Assembly: GCF_009831215.1 (NCBI RefSeq)
Contig: NZ_WUTW01000006.1
Span: forward strand, 198,850 to 262,849
Source of the DNA: Actinomadura rayongensis
Lineage (GTDB): Bacteria > Actinomycetota > Actinomycetes > Streptosporangiales > Streptosporangiaceae
Direction of reading: 5' to 3'
Length of the DNA: 64,000 bases
The notes under the pieces were generated by a model. The model saw only the letters and a list, made by a program, of their open reading frames with translations. It was not told the DNA's origin and did no database searches. Positions 48,028-57,900 of the stretch are shown here, piece by piece; position 1 is the stretch's first letter; the number at the start of each line of letters is the position of its first letter. The translations under genes and the position numbers were made by a program.

Positions 48028-48040
48028 TTTTGGAGGGGCG

Positions 48041-48940
48041 ATGCGAGCAGTGATCACCGACCCGGCCGCGCCGGGCGGGATGCGGATGGGGACCGTCCCG
48101 GAGCCGGAGCCCGCGCCGGACGAGGCCGTCGTCGCCGTCCGGCACGCGGGGGTGAACCACGGCGACCTGCGCGTCGAGGCCCGTCCGCCGGGGACCGTGC
48201 TCGGCGCGGACGCCGCCGGGATCGTCGTCCGGCCCGCCGCCGACGGCACCGGCCCCGCCGCCGGAACCCGTGTCATGGCGCTCGCGCCCGGCGCGTGGGC
48301 GGAGCGCGTCGCGGTCCCGGCGGGCGCGCTCACCGAGGTCGCCGCTGGGGTGGACCTCGCCGAGGCCGCCGCCGTCCCGCTCGCCGGGATCACCGCGCTG
48401 CGCAACCTGCCCGGCCCCCTCGCGGGCCGCCGCGTGCTGATCACCGGCGCGTCCGGCGGCGTCGGCCGGATGGCCGTGCAGCTCGCGGCGCGCGGCGGCG
48501 CCCACGTGATCGCGGCGGTCGGGTCGGCCGCGCGCGGCGCTGGGCTGTCCGCGCTCGGCGCGGCCGAGGTCGTCGTCGGCCTGGACGGCGTCGCCGAACC
48601 CGTGGACCTGGTCCTGGAGAACGTCGGCGGGCCGCTGCTCGTCGCGGCCTGGAACCTCCTCGCGCCCGGCGGGGACCTGCGCAGCATCGGGTGGGCGTCC
48701 GGCGAGCCCGCCGTCCTGCCGCCCTACGCGACGTTCGCGCTCGGGCCCGCCCGCACCCTCCACTCGTTCGGCGACGTCGGCGACCTGGCCGACGACCTCG
48801 CGCGCCTCGCCCGCCTGCACGCCTCCGGCGCGATCACCGCCGGGGTGGCCTGGCGCGGCTCCTGGGACCGGGCCGCCGACGCCGCCGCGGCCCTCGCCGC
48901 CCGCCGCATCGCGGGCAAGGCCGTCCTCGACGTCTCCTGA
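48041..48940 (+). CDS. Quinone-oxidoreductase-like NADPH-dependent MDR-family enzyme
   Basis: A 299-residue medium-chain dehydrogenase/reductase without the cysteine ligands of zinc enzymes, as in NADPH:quinone or enoyl reductases. The Rossmann loop is GASGGVGR (residues 136-143, nucleotide binding), preceded by the GroES-like N-terminal half. The ATG at 48041 follows a strong GGAGGGG. It is divergent from the TetR gene and shares its operator region, so it is probably induced by a compound that releases TetR, as for quinone or electrophile detoxification genes. A tailoring role in the nearby pathway is possible but not indicated by any specific motif. Confidence 0.88.
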   Translation: MRAVITDPAAPGGMRMGTVPEPEPAPDEAVVAVRHAGVNHGDLRVEARPPGTVLGADAAGIVVRPAADGTGPAAGTRVMALAPGAWAERVAVPAGALTEVAAGVDLAEAAAVPLAGITALRNLPGPLAGRRVLITGASGGVGRMAVQLAARGGAHVIAAVGSAARGAGLSALGAAEVVVGLDGVAEPVDLVLENVGGPLLVAAWNLLAPGGDLRSIGWASGEPAVLPPYATFALGPARTLHSFGDVGDLADDLARLARLHASGAITAGVAWRGSWDRAADAAAALAARRIAGKAVLDVS

Positions 48941-48959
48941 CGCGCGCCGGGAAAACCCG

Positions 48960-48989
48960 TTGGGGCGCGACAGAGGTGTGGGCTAGCGT
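48960..48989 (+). promoter_or_regulatory. Possible promoter upstream of rtcB
   Basis: TTGGGG (48960-48965) and TAGCGT (48984-48989) with 18 bp between them resemble actinomycete housekeeping promoters. The implied leader before the rtcB start is about 100 nt and includes the hairpin at 49028-49049. Confidence 0.4.
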
Positions 48990-49027
48990 GAGAGACGCCT
49001 CGCGGCTGCTGAACCTCGGGGAACTTC

Positions 49028-49049
49028 CGTCACCGCCTTCCCGGTGACG
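49028..49049. other. Stem-loop in the rtcB leader
   Basis: 8-bp perfect arms (CGTCACCG and CGGTGACG) around a 6-nt loop lie about 55 bp upstream of the rtcB start. It could be a leader structure or a weak terminator for the upstream oxidoreductase gene. Confidence 0.4.
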
Positions 49050-49103
49050 CTTCCGCACGCCCTTTCACCGGCGTGCCCTGCACCCTTTCCAGCAGCCATC
49101 GGG

Positions 49104-50594
49104 ATGTTCATCATGACCTTCCAGGATCCACGGCTCGTCCGGACCGACGACGCCTGGCTCACCCTTCCCAACGCCTGGGGCGTGCCCGTCGACATCTGCG
49201 CGGGGGCCGACGTGCCCGTCGAGCCCGCCGCCGTCGACGAGGCGCTTTCCGTCCTGGAGACCGCCGACACGCTCGCGCGGCTCGGCGACGCGGCGATCAC
49301 CCGGCTCGTCCTCACGCCCGATTTCCACAAGGGCGCCGGAATTCCCATCGGGACCGTCCTGCAGACGCGCGGCGCGCTGCTCCCGCAGGCCGTCGGCAAC
49401 GACGTCAACTGCGGGATGCGGCTGGAGACGACGTCGCTGACCGCCGATCGGGTGCGGCCCCGCCTGGACGCCCTGGAACGCCGCCTCCGGCACGTCTTCT
49501 TCGAGGGCGGTCGGCGCATCGCCCTGTCCGGCGCGCAGCGCGAGGGCCTGCTGCGCGACGGGCTGCCCGGCCTGCTCTCCGTCCGCCGCGCCTCGGACGC
49601 GGGGGTGTGGGCCGCCGTCCGGCCGGGCGACGCCGCACCGGGCAGGATCCACGGCGCGTCCTACCCGACCCGGACCGCCGACGCCTTCCGCGACTGGATC
49701 GGCAGCGCGGGCGGCACCAGCCACGACAGCATCATCGGCAGCGTCGGCGGCGGGAACCACTTCGCCGAACTGCAGTACGTCGCGAAGGTTCACGACCGTC
49801 AGGCCGCGTACGCCTGGGGGTTCCGGCCGGGCCAGGTGGTGTCGATGACGCACAGCGGCTCGCTGTCGCTCGGGCACCAGGCGAACGCGTCCGGGCTGAC
49901 GCGGGCGAAGGCGCGCTGGCCCGTGCGCCTGCCGGAACCGCGCAACAAGCTGTTCCCTCTGCCGCTGGACGACGAGGCGGCGTGCCGCGACTACCTCGAC
50001 GTCTTCGGTAACGCGGCGAACTTCGCCGTCGGCAACCGCTTCTTCCTCGCGCTGATGCTGCGGACCGCGCTGGCCGCCGAGTGCGGCGACTTCGCGTCCG
50101 GGCTGGTGTACGACGCGCCGCACAACCTGCTCTGGCGCGGCGCGGACGGCCACGTCGTCCACCGCAAGGGCGCCACCCCGGCCGGCGGGCACGCGGCGAT
50201 GGCGGACGGGCCGTACGCGATGTGGGGCGAACCGGTCATCGTGCCGGGCTCGATGGGCGCGGCCAGCTACGTCCTGCGCGGCACCGGCGCGGCGCGGACA
50301 CTGGCCAGCGCGTGCCACGGCGCCGGCCGCCGGGTGCCGCGCGGCGCGGCCTCCCGCGCCGGCGACGCGGAGCTGGACGCCTTCCTGCACGAGTTCCGGG
50401 TCGTCACACCGCTCGACCACCGCGCCCCGGGCATCGCGCGCCGGGCGGACGTCCTCGCGGCGTGGCGCCGGGACCTCAAGCAGGAGGCGCCCTGGGTCTA
50501 CAAGGACATCGGCCCGGTCGTCGCCAGCCTTGAGCGGGGCGGGGTCGCCGTCCCGGTCGTGGAGCTGCGCCCGTTGCTGACCGTCAAGGGATGA
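49104..50594 (+). CDS. rtcB: RtcB-family RNA-splicing ligase
   Basis: A 496-residue RtcB homologue, longer than the roughly 408-residue E. coli enzyme. It joins 2',3'-cyclic phosphate and 5'-OH RNA ends using Mn and GTP. Conserved sites are visible: metal ligands Asp100 and Cys103 (VGNDVNCGMR), Asn218-His219 (GGGNHFAELQ), His250 (MTHSGS), His340 (APHNLLW), the RKGAT segment (354-358), the GTP-accepting His405 (CHGAGR) and the YKDI...KG C-terminus. The ATG at 49104 is used; an ATG at 49113 with GGGA 9 nt upstream is equally possible. The kinase gene follows after 4 bp, suggesting an operon. Roles in RNA repair or tRNA splicing are known for the family; a link to the polyketide is unproven. Confidence 0.93.
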   Translation: MFIMTFQDPRLVRTDDAWLTLPNAWGVPVDICAGADVPVEPAAVDEALSVLETADTLARLGDAAITRLVLTPDFHKGAGIPIGTVLQTRGALLPQAVGNDVNCGMRLETTSLTADRVRPRLDALERRLRHVFFEGGRRIALSGAQREGLLRDGLPGLLSVRRASDAGVWAAVRPGDAAPGRIHGASYPTRTADAFRDWIGSAGGTSHDSIIGSVGGGNHFAELQYVAKVHDRQAAYAWGFRPGQVVSMTHSGSLSLGHQANASGLTRAKARWPVRLPEPRNKLFPLPLDDEAACRDYLDVFGNAANFAVGNRFFLALMLRTALAAECGDFASGLVYDAPHNLLWRGADGHVVHRKGATPAGGHAAMADGPYAMWGEPVIVPGSMGAASYVLRGTGAARTLASACHGAGRRVPRGAASRAGDAELDAFLHEFRVVTPLDHRAPGIARRADVLAAWRRDLKQEAPWVYKDIGPVVASLERGGVAVPVVELRPLLTVKG

Positions 50595-50598
50595 GACC

Positions 50599-51402
50599 AT
50601 GTCCGATTACCCTCACGGCATGGACGCGCCCTCGCCCGCCGTGCTCGCGTGGGCGGCCGAGGCGGTCGGGGACCGGCCGCCCGCCCGCGTCGTCCGGCCG
50701 CTCGCGGGCGGTTCGCACGCCGCCACGCACCTGCTGGCGACGGCGACGCGGCGGATGGTCCTGCGCCGGTTCCCCGCCGGGGACGGCGCGGCGGCGCGCG
50801 AGGCGCGGGTGCTGACGGCGCTCGACGGGCTCGGCGGGCTCGTCCCGCGCCTGCTGGCCGCCGACCCCGGCGCCGCCCGGCCCGCGACGCTGACCACCGT
50901 GCTGCCCGGCCGCGCCGACATCCGTCCCGCCGATCCCGGCGCGGCGGCGGTCCGGCTGGCCCGGACGCTCGCGCGGCTGCACGCCGTCCCCGCGCCGGGC
51001 CTTGACGCGCCGTCCGTGCGGCTGCCGCCGGACCTCGCCGGTGAGCCGCCGGTGCTGACGCACCGCGACTACTGGTCCGGCAACGTCCTGTGGACGGGCG
51101 GCGCGATCACCGGCGTGGTCGACTGGACGAGCGGCTGCCTGGCCCCGCGCGGCGTCGACGTGAGCTGGTGCCGGCTCGACCTCGTCCTGCTGCACGGCCG
51201 CGCGGTCGCCGACGTCTTCCTGCGCGCCTACGAGGACGCGGCCGGGGTCCGGGTGGCGGCGCGGTGGGACCGGTGGGCCGCCGAGCACTCGCGCGCGGGC
51301 GTGGAGACGTGGGTGCCGAACTACAGCGGTCTCGGGCGGGACGATCTGACGGCGTCCGTGCTGCGCGCCCGTCACACGGCCTGGGCGCGCCGGCTCGGCT
51401 GA
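50599..51402 (+). CDS. Aminoglycoside phosphotransferase-family kinase
   Basis: A 267-residue APH/choline-kinase-fold protein. The Brenner-type catalytic loop is HRDYWSGN (His155, Asp157, Asn162) and the metal-binding aspartate is in VVDW (Asp175). The ATG at 50599 lies 4 bp after the rtcB stop with AGGG overlapping the end of that gene, so the two are co-transcribed. The usual N-lobe lysine region reads RMVLRRF, with Arg where Lys is common. Members phosphorylate antibiotics, sugars or other small hydroxylated molecules. A self-resistance role is possible but not shown. Its last 31 bp overlap the 3' end of the convergent MFS gene. Confidence 0.85.
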   Translation: MSDYPHGMDAPSPAVLAWAAEAVGDRPPARVVRPLAGGSHAATHLLATATRRMVLRRFPAGDGAAAREARVLTALDGLGGLVPRLLAADPGAARPATLTTVLPGRADIRPADPGAAAVRLARTLARLHAVPAPGLDAPSVRLPPDLAGEPPVLTHRDYWSGNVLWTGGAITGVVDWTSGCLAPRGVDVSWCRLDLVLLHGRAVADVFLRAYEDAAGVRVAARWDRWAAEHSRAGVETWVPNYSGLGRDDLTASVLRARHTAWARRLG

Positions 51403-52778
51403 CGCGCGGAGCCGTCGACGGGGTCGCGCTTCCGGCCGTCGAGGGAGGAGACGACCGCCACGACCAGGACGAGCAGCCCGCAGCCCGCCACGAGCGCCCA
51501 GCCGGGACGGGTCGCCTCGGCGAGGCGGGCGGGCGCGGCGCCGGCGACGAGGCCGCCCGCGATGGCGACGCCCACGGCCGAGCCGAGCTGGCGTGCCATC
51601 GAGGTGATGCCGCCCGCGACGCCGGCGCGGGCGCGCGGGAGGCCGCCGACGGCCGTGTCGGTGATCGGGGCGTTCGCGAAACCGAAGCCCGCGCCGATCA
51701 GCAGGTAGGCCAGGGCGATCAGCCGGACGTCCGTGCGGTCGCCGAGCAGCGTGAGCGGGAGCGCGCCCGCCGTGAGCAGGCCGCCGGCGAGCAGGAGCGG
51801 CGGGCGCGGGCCGTGCCGTCCGGTGAGGACGCCCGACAGCGGCGCGCACACGGTCGCCGCCAGCGCCATCGGGAGCGTGACGAGGCCCGTCGCGAGCGGG
51901 GAGAGGCCGCGCGCGTGCTGGAGGTAGAGGGTGTTGAGCAGCAGCGTCGCGCCGAGGGCGGCGAACACCGCGACGGCTCCGGCGACGGCGGCGGCGAACG
52001 ACGGGCGGCGGAACAGGCGCGGGTCGATCAGGGGTTCGTCGCGGCGTGTCTCGACGCGTCCGAGCGCCACCGCCGCGACGGCCACGACGCCGTAGCCGGT
52101 GAGCGCCGCGGGCGAGGCCCAGCCGACGCGCGGGCCCTCGATCAGCACGGCGACCGCGCCGGACGCGACGAGCGCCAGCAGCGCCTGGCCCGGGGCGTCC
52201 AGGCGGCGCGGGCGCTCCGCGCGGGACTCCGGGACGAAGACCGCCGTGAGCACGAGCGCCGCCGCGACGACCGGAACATTGATCCAGAAGAGGGACCGCC
52301 AGCCCGCCGCCGCGACCAGCGCGCCGCCCACGAGCGGCCCGGCCGCCATGCTGACGCCGAACACCGCCGCCCACACGCCGATCGCGCGGGCGCGTTCCCG
52401 CGCGTCCGTCATGACGTTGACGACGATCGCGAGCGCCACCGGGCTCAGCATCGACGCGCCCACGCCCTGCGCGACGCGGGCCGCGACGAGCACCGCCGCG
52501 TCCGGGGCGAGCGCGCACACCGCCGACGCGGCGCCGAACACGACGAGCCCGAGGCGGAACACGCGGCGGCGCCCGAACCGGTCGGCCAGCGCGCCGGACG
52601 AGACCAGCAGCCCCGCGAACGCGAGCGTGTAGGCGTCGACCGTCCATTCCAGGCCGCGCGTGCCGAGGCCGAGGCCCGCGCCGATCGCGGGCAGCCCGAC
52701 GTTGACGATCGTGGTGTCGAGTCCGACGAGGAACAGGCTCAGGCAGCAGACCGCGAGGATCGTCCAGCGTCGTTCCAT
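51372..52778 (-). CDS. MFS drug exporter, DHA2 (EmrB/QacA) family
   Basis: A 468-residue major facilitator with about 14 hydrophobic segments. Motif A follows the second segment (GALADRFGRRR) and the antiporter motif C region is present (GPLVGGALVAAAGWRSLFWINVP, about residues 146-168). Such proteins use the proton gradient to export hydrophobic or cationic compounds. The ATG at 52778 has GGAG 6 nt upstream. It is divergent from the XRE-cupin regulator with a palindrome in the 91-bp gap, so it is probably under that regulator. Its position between the two PKS segments makes it a candidate exporter of the product. Confidence 0.92.
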   Translation of the reverse strand: MERRWTILAVCCLSLFLVGLDTTIVNVGLPAIGAGLGLGTRGLEWTVDAYTLAFAGLLVSSGALADRFGRRRVFRLGLVVFGAASAVCALAPDAAVLVAARVAQGVGASMLSPVALAIVVNVMTDARERARAIGVWAAVFGVSMAAGPLVGGALVAAAGWRSLFWINVPVVAAALVLTAVFVPESRAERPRRLDAPGQALLALVASGAVAVLIEGPRVGWASPAALTGYGVVAVAAVALGRVETRRDEPLIDPRLFRRPSFAAAVAGAVAVFAALGATLLLNTLYLQHARGLSPLATGLVTLPMALAATVCAPLSGVLTGRHGPRPPLLLAGGLLTAGALPLTLLGDRTDVRLIALAYLLIGAGFGFANAPITDTAVGGLPRARAGVAGGITSMARQLGSAVGVAIAGGLVAGAAPARLAEATRPGWALVAGCGLLVLVVAVVSSLDGRKRDPVDGSARQPSRRAQAV

Positions 52779-52841
52779 GGTCGCTCCTTTCGGGTGGGAG
52801 GACGACCACTGTCGGGGCGGCGCGCACGGCGCGGACAGGAA

Positions 52842-52860
52842 TTTTGCGGGAACTGCAAAA
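52842..52860. promoter_or_regulatory. Inverted repeat TTTTGC-N7-GCAAAA, likely XRE operator
   Basis: Perfect 6-bp arms (52842-52847 and 52855-52860) in the 91-bp gap between the divergent MFS and XRE genes, ending 9 bp before the XRE start codon. It is A/T-rich in very GC-rich DNA, which makes chance less likely. The assignment to the XRE protein is by position. Confidence 0.55.
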
Positions 52861-52869
52861 CTGGACGGC

Positions 52870-53439
52870 ATGGACGCCGAACTGGAACGCACGCTCGCCG
52901 CGATCGGGCCCCGGCTGCGCGCGCTGCGCCGCGACCGCGCCCTGACGCTCGCGGAGCTGTCGGCGATGACCGGCATCTCGGTCAGCGGCCTGTCCCGGCT
53001 GGAGTCCGGACGGCGGCGCCCGACGCTCGAACTCCTCATCCCGCTCGCGCGGGCGCACCGCGTCGCGCTGGACCAGCTCATCGGCGCGCCCCCGACCGGC
53101 GACCCGCGCGTCCACCTCAAGCCGCTGCGGCATCCGCGCGGGATGCTCGTGCCGCTGACGCAGTACCCGGGCCGCCTCCAGGTGTTCAAGCAGGTGATCG
53201 CGCCGCGCCCGCGCAGGCTCGTGACGCACGAGGGCTACGAGTGGCTGTTCGTCCTCGCGGGGGAGCTGGTGCTCGTCCTCGGCGACCGCGAGCTGACGCT
53301 GCGGCCCGGCGAGATCGCCGAGTTCGACACGGCCGAGCCGCACTGGTTCGGGCCGCCCGGGGACGGCTCGGCGGAGATCCTGCACATCTTCGGCCGGCAC
53401 GGCGACCGGGCGCGGGTGCGGGCGCGCCCGGACGCCTGA
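52870..53439 (+). CDS. XRE-cupin transcriptional regulator
   Basis: A 189-residue regulator with an N-terminal XRE helix-turn-helix (about residues 11-66, including LTLAELSAMTGISVSGLSRL) and a C-terminal single-cupin sensor (about 105-180, HEGYEWLFVLAGE ... PHWFG). This family (SinR/PuuR-like) senses small ligands and usually controls a neighbouring gene, here most likely the divergent MFS exporter. The ATG at 52870 is the start consistent with the HTH length. The gene is convergent with, and directly abuts, the adenylation-domain gene (stop at 53440, no bases between). Confidence 0.88.
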   Translation: MDAELERTLAAIGPRLRALRRDRALTLAELSAMTGISVSGLSRLESGRRRPTLELLIPLARAHRVALDQLIGAPPTGDPRVHLKPLRHPRGMLVPLTQYPGRLQVFKQVIAPRPRRLVTHEGYEWLFVLAGELVLVLGDRELTLRPGEIAEFDTAEPHWFGPPGDGSAEILHIFGRHGDRARVRARPDA

Positions 53440-54945
53440 TCACGGCAGCGCGGCGCGGTCCAGCTTCCCGTTCGCCGTCAGCGGCAGCCCGGCGAGCGGG
53501 ACGACGGCGTTCGGCAGCATGTAGTCGGGCAGGAGCCGCGCGGCGAAGCGGCGGACGTCCTTCAGGGACGGGACGTCGCCGTCCGCCACCAGATAGGCGA
53601 CGATCTTCGGGGCGCGGGTGTCGGCGTCCCGGACGGCGACGACCGCGTCGCGCACCGCCGGATGGGCCGCCAGGGTCTGCTCGATCTCGCCGAGTTCGAC
53701 GCGGAATCCGCGGATCTTGACCTGCTGGTCGGCGCGGCCCACGTATTCGATGTCGCCGTCGTGGCGCGGTATCGCCAGATCGCCGGAACGGTAGAGCGTC
53801 TGCCCTTCCTCGCCGGGGAACGGGCTCGGAAGGAAGCGTTCCGCGGTGAGATCGGGGCGTCCGAGATATCCCTGCCCGACGCCGTCCCCGCTGACGTGGA
53901 TCTCGCCGGTCTCGCCGATCGCCACGGGTTTTCCGTCTTCATCGAGAATGTGCAGGCGCAGGTCCGGGATCGGCGTCCCGATGAGGCTGGCCGGGTTCTC
54001 GGTGTCGTCGAGCGTGATCTCCCGGTAGGTGGCGTGGACGGTCGTCTCGGTGATGCCGTACATGTTCACCAGGCGCGGAGTCGCGTCGCCGTGCCGGTCG
54101 AACCACGGCCGCAGTCCGGGAATGTCCAGGGCCTCTCCCGCGAAGATGACGAAACGGAGACGCAGCGGCGTCGTGTTCCGCGTGATCCGGTCGGCCTGCT
54201 GGAACTGCTTGAACGCGGTGGGCGTCTGGGTGAGCATCGTGACGCCTTCGCGGGCCACGAGGTCGTGGAACTGCTCGAAGGACCGGCTCACCTGGTGCGG
54301 GACGACGACGAGCCGTCCGCCGTGGGCGAGCGCGCCCCACATTTCCCAGACCGAGAGGTCGAACGCCGGGGAATGGAACAGTGTCCAGACGTCGGTGGCG
54401 GCGAAACCGAACCAGCCGTCGGTGGCCGTGAAGAGGCGGCGCACGTTGTGGTGGCTGATCCGGACGCCTTTCGGCCTTCCGGTCGAGCCCGACGTGTAGA
54501 TGACGTAGGCGAGGTCGTCGCCGTCCGCGCCGCCGCCGGGATTTCCGGAATCCGCCGCGTCCAGCGCCGGGCGCAGATCTTCGAGCGCGTGGACGCCGGG
54601 CCGTCCCGCGAACGCGGCCCGGTGCGCGCGGTCGGTGAGGAGCAGCGGAACGCCCGAGTCGTCCAGCATGAGCGCGATCCGCTGCTCGGGGTGGTGCGGG
54701 TCGAACGGGACGTACGCCGCGCCGCTCTTGAGAATGGCGAGAATGGTGGTGACCAGGTCGAACGAGCGGTCCAGGCAGACGCCGACGAGAACGCCGGGCC
54801 GGGCGCCGAGGTCGCGCAGGGCGTGCGCGAGCCGGTTGGCGCGGGCGTTCAGCTCCCCGTACGTCAGCGTCTCGCCGCCGAGGGCGAGCGCGGTCGCGGC
54901 GGGCCGCGCGGCGGCCTGTTCCTCGAACCTCGTGTGGACGTTCAT
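53440..54945 (-). CDS. Stand-alone NRPS adenylation domain
   Basis: A complete free A domain of 501 aa with no carrier or condensation part. The core ATP motif is YTSGSTGRPKG (150-160), the acceptor-pocket region FDLSVWEMW (195-203), A5 NMYGITETT (294-302) and the C-terminal catalytic Lys494 (NGKLDR). My reading of the ten-residue specificity code is D196 L197 W200 T239 I267 A269 M295 V303 H304 K494. The nearest textbook code I recall is threonine (DFWNIGMVHK), differing at the second, fourth and sixth positions. Asp196 indicates an alpha-amino acid. The start overlaps the previous gene's stop (ATGA). It should charge in trans the A-less PCPs of the neighbouring KS-AT-ACP-C-PCP or KS-pseudoKR-PCP proteins. 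Confidence 0.93.
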   Translation of the reverse strand: MNVHTRFEEQAAARPAATALALGGETLTYGELNARANRLAHALRDLGARPGVLVGVCLDRSFDLVTTILAILKSGAAYVPFDPHHPEQRIALMLDDSGVPLLLTDRAHRAAFAGRPGVHALEDLRPALDAADSGNPGGGADGDDLAYVIYTSGSTGRPKGVRISHHNVRRLFTATDGWFGFAATDVWTLFHSPAFDLSVWEMWGALAHGGRLVVVPHQVSRSFEQFHDLVAREGVTMLTQTPTAFKQFQQADRITRNTTPLRLRFVIFAGEALDIPGLRPWFDRHGDATPRLVNMYGITETTVHATYREITLDDTENPASLIGTPIPDLRLHILDEDGKPVAIGETGEIHVSGDGVGQGYLGRPDLTAERFLPSPFPGEEGQTLYRSGDLAIPRHDGDIEYVGRADQQVKIRGFRVELGEIEQTLAAHPAVRDAVVAVRDADTRAPKIVAYLVADGDVPSLKDVRRFAARLLPDYMLPNAVVPLAGLPLTANGKLDRAALP

Positions 54946-57900
54946 CGCAGGCTCTCCAGATGGGACGCGAGCCGGGCGATCGTCGGCATCTCGTAAAGGT
55001 GCGCCAGCCCGATGTCGAGGGCGCGCAGCTCGCGGAGTTCGGAGATCAGCTGGAGGCCGAGCAGCGAATGGCCGCCGAGGGAGAAGAAGTCGTCGTCCAC
55101 GCCGATCCGCTCGACGCCGAGCAGCCCGGCGAACAGGTCGGCGAGGTCGCGTTCCATCGCGGTGCGCGGCGCGACATAGGCCGTTTCCAAGTCCGGGCGG
55201 GCGTGCTGGGTTCGTTCCGGCTCGGCGGCGGGCTTGCGCGTCGTCGCGGTCGCCGTCACCCATTTCTCGTGGCGGCGGCCGAGGTTCGTGGCGGAGATGT
55301 CGACCTCGACCTCCCCGGTCACGGCGAACGCCCGCTCGAAGCAGGCCAGGCCCTCTTCGCCGGTCAGCACGGACGGCTCCACGCGCCGGTAGAGCGCGGT
55401 GGGAAGGCGATCGATGATGCCCGCCCATTCGACCGTCCAGGAGTCCCAGCAATGGACCGTCCACGGATGCTCGGTGCGCGCCCGGGAGATCGCGTACGCC
55501 TTGGCGAAACCGCTGATCGTGGCGATCTGGAAGAAGCCGTCGCCGCCGAGGACCGAGCCGAGCGAACTCGACATGATGCGGAAGTCCAGCTCCCGTCCGG
55601 CGACCATCCGGTCGACCAGGAGAAAGCTGTGGGCGACCGCGTCGAAATGCCCGCGCCAGGTCTCCGGCGTGATCGACCGGAGCGTGGCGATGCGTTTGGC
55701 GTTGGACGAGCCCGGCGCGTGCAGGACCCCGGCGACCGGGCCGAACCGGGCCTCCAGTTCGGTGAGAAGCCGCGCGTTGTCGGCGTCGTCGTCGCTGAGG
55801 CGGCCCGCGAAGGCGGCGCCTTCCTCGATGAGCGCCTGGGCCCGGCGGATGCGCGCGCCGACCGGGTCGTCGGCGTCGTGGGCGTCCAGCCAGGCGTCCC
55901 ATTCCGGCCGGTCCGGGAAGGCAGCGTCTTCCAGAATCAGGATCCTGCCGCCGCCGCGCCCGATGTGCTCGGCGATGAGGTGCCCGATTCCCTCCAGGCC
56001 GCCATAGACCAGGTAGTTCTTGCCCGCCTGGACGGCTCCGGGACGAGGCGCCGCCGCGTCCACCCGCACGCGGTCGTACTTCTTCACGTGGCGCCGCCCG
56101 TTGCGGTACGCGCAGATCAGCGCGGACGGCGGCCGGGCGATCTCGGCGAGCAGCGGGCCGGTGACGTCGCCGGGCGCGCATCCGGCCGGAAGGGAAAGGT
56201 CGATCACCCGGGACGCGAGATGCCCGTAGGTCTGCTGAATGACCAGGCAGGCGCCCGCGACCGTGCTGTCGTGGACGTTCAGTTCCTCGCCGCCGGTCAC
56301 CTCGAACACGTCGTCGGTCACGCCGGTGAACGTCATCGGCCGCCGCACCGAGAGCCGGTCCAGCGCCTGGGCGAACAGCAGGATCGCGAGCGACGAGGCG
56401 TCCTGCGCGCGGACCAGGGATTCCCGGTCCATTTCCTCCGGCCGGTCGCGGCGGCTGCTCAGCGGCCAGAGGAAATGCGTGCCGTCGGGCAGCCGGTCCT
56501 CGTCCCGCAGCGTGCGGACGAGCGAGAGATAGTCGGCCTCCCGCGCGGGATTCACCAGGAAGGACCCGTCGTCGGCCGTGCGGAATTCGTCGCCGGGGCG
56601 CACCACGACGACGGTGTCGCCCGCCGCGCGCAGTTCGGCCGCCAGCGCGTCGCCGATTCCGCGGCCGTCGGCGAACAGCAGATGCGTGCGGCGCTCCGGC
56701 GCGGGCGCCTCGAACGGCAGCGGCTCCCGCTTCCAGACCGGGACGGAGAACCAGTCGGCGACGTCGGGCAGTTTGGTGAAGTCGTCGGCGTCGCCGCGCT
56801 GTTCGGCGTACCAGAAGTGCCGCCGCTCGAACGGATAGGTGGGAAGGGGGATGCGGCGCGCCTCACCGTCCGCCCACCGGGCCGACCAGTCGACGTCCTC
56901 GCCCGCCAGCCACCGGACGACGTCCGGATCACCGGCCGGGCCGCCGGGTTCCCGCAGCAGCCGTGCGGCCTCGTCGGCCGAACGGCACACGACCGCGCGG
57001 CGGTGCCGGAAATGGCGGCGCCCGCATTGGAGGGTGAACGCGACGTCCGCGAGCGGAACGGACGGGTTCTCGGCGAGATGGTCCGCCAGCGCGTCGGCCG
57101 CCGCTTGCAGCGCTTCTGGGGAACGCGCGGACAGGACGAGAATCTGCTCCCGCTCCTCGGCGTTACGGGCCGGTGCCGAAGGCGCCTCTTCGAGAATCAC
57201 GTGGCAGTTCGTCCCGCCGATCCCCATCGAGCTGACGCCCGCCCGGCGGGGACCGGGACGGTCCGGCCACGCGGTGAGTTCCGTCTGCACATAGAACGGC
57301 CCGTCCGCGAAGTCGATCTCGGGATTCGGGCTGGAGAAGTTGAGCGTCGGCGGAAGGACGCCGTTCCGCAGCGCCAGGACCGTCTTGATGAGCCCCGCGA
57401 TCCCCGCCGCCGCGTTGAGGTGCCCGATGTTGGTCTTGACCGAGCCGATCGGGCAGAAACCGGTCCGGTCCGTGCCCGTCCGGAACGCCCGGCTCAGCGC
57501 GGCCACCTCGATCGGGTCGCCGAGCCGCGTGCCGGTGCCGTGCGCCTCGACGTAGCCGATCTCGTCCGGGGCGACCGCCGCGTCCGCGAGCGCCTCGACG
57601 ATCACGCGGCTCTGCCCCTCGACGCTCGGCGCGGTGTAGCCGACCTTGAGCGACCCGTCGTTGTTCACCGCCGAGCCCTTGATCGTCGCGTACACGTGGT
57701 CGCCGTCGGCGAGCGCGGCGGCCAGCGGCTTCAGCACGACGACGCCGCAGCCGTCGCCCCACACGGTGCCCTCGGCCTTGGCGTCGAACGCGCGGCAGTG
57801 GCCGTCGGGGGACTGCAGGCCGTCCGGGACGTACCGGTAGCCCCGGCCGCCGCCCGCCACCAGCGACACCCCGCCGGCGAGGACGATGTCGCTCTCGCCG

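Noticed and set aside
48008..48820. Minus-strand open frame opposite the oxidoreductase
   Set aside because: Low-complexity shadow of the plus-strand gene, whose Rossmann motif, start, promoter and ribosome site are clear.
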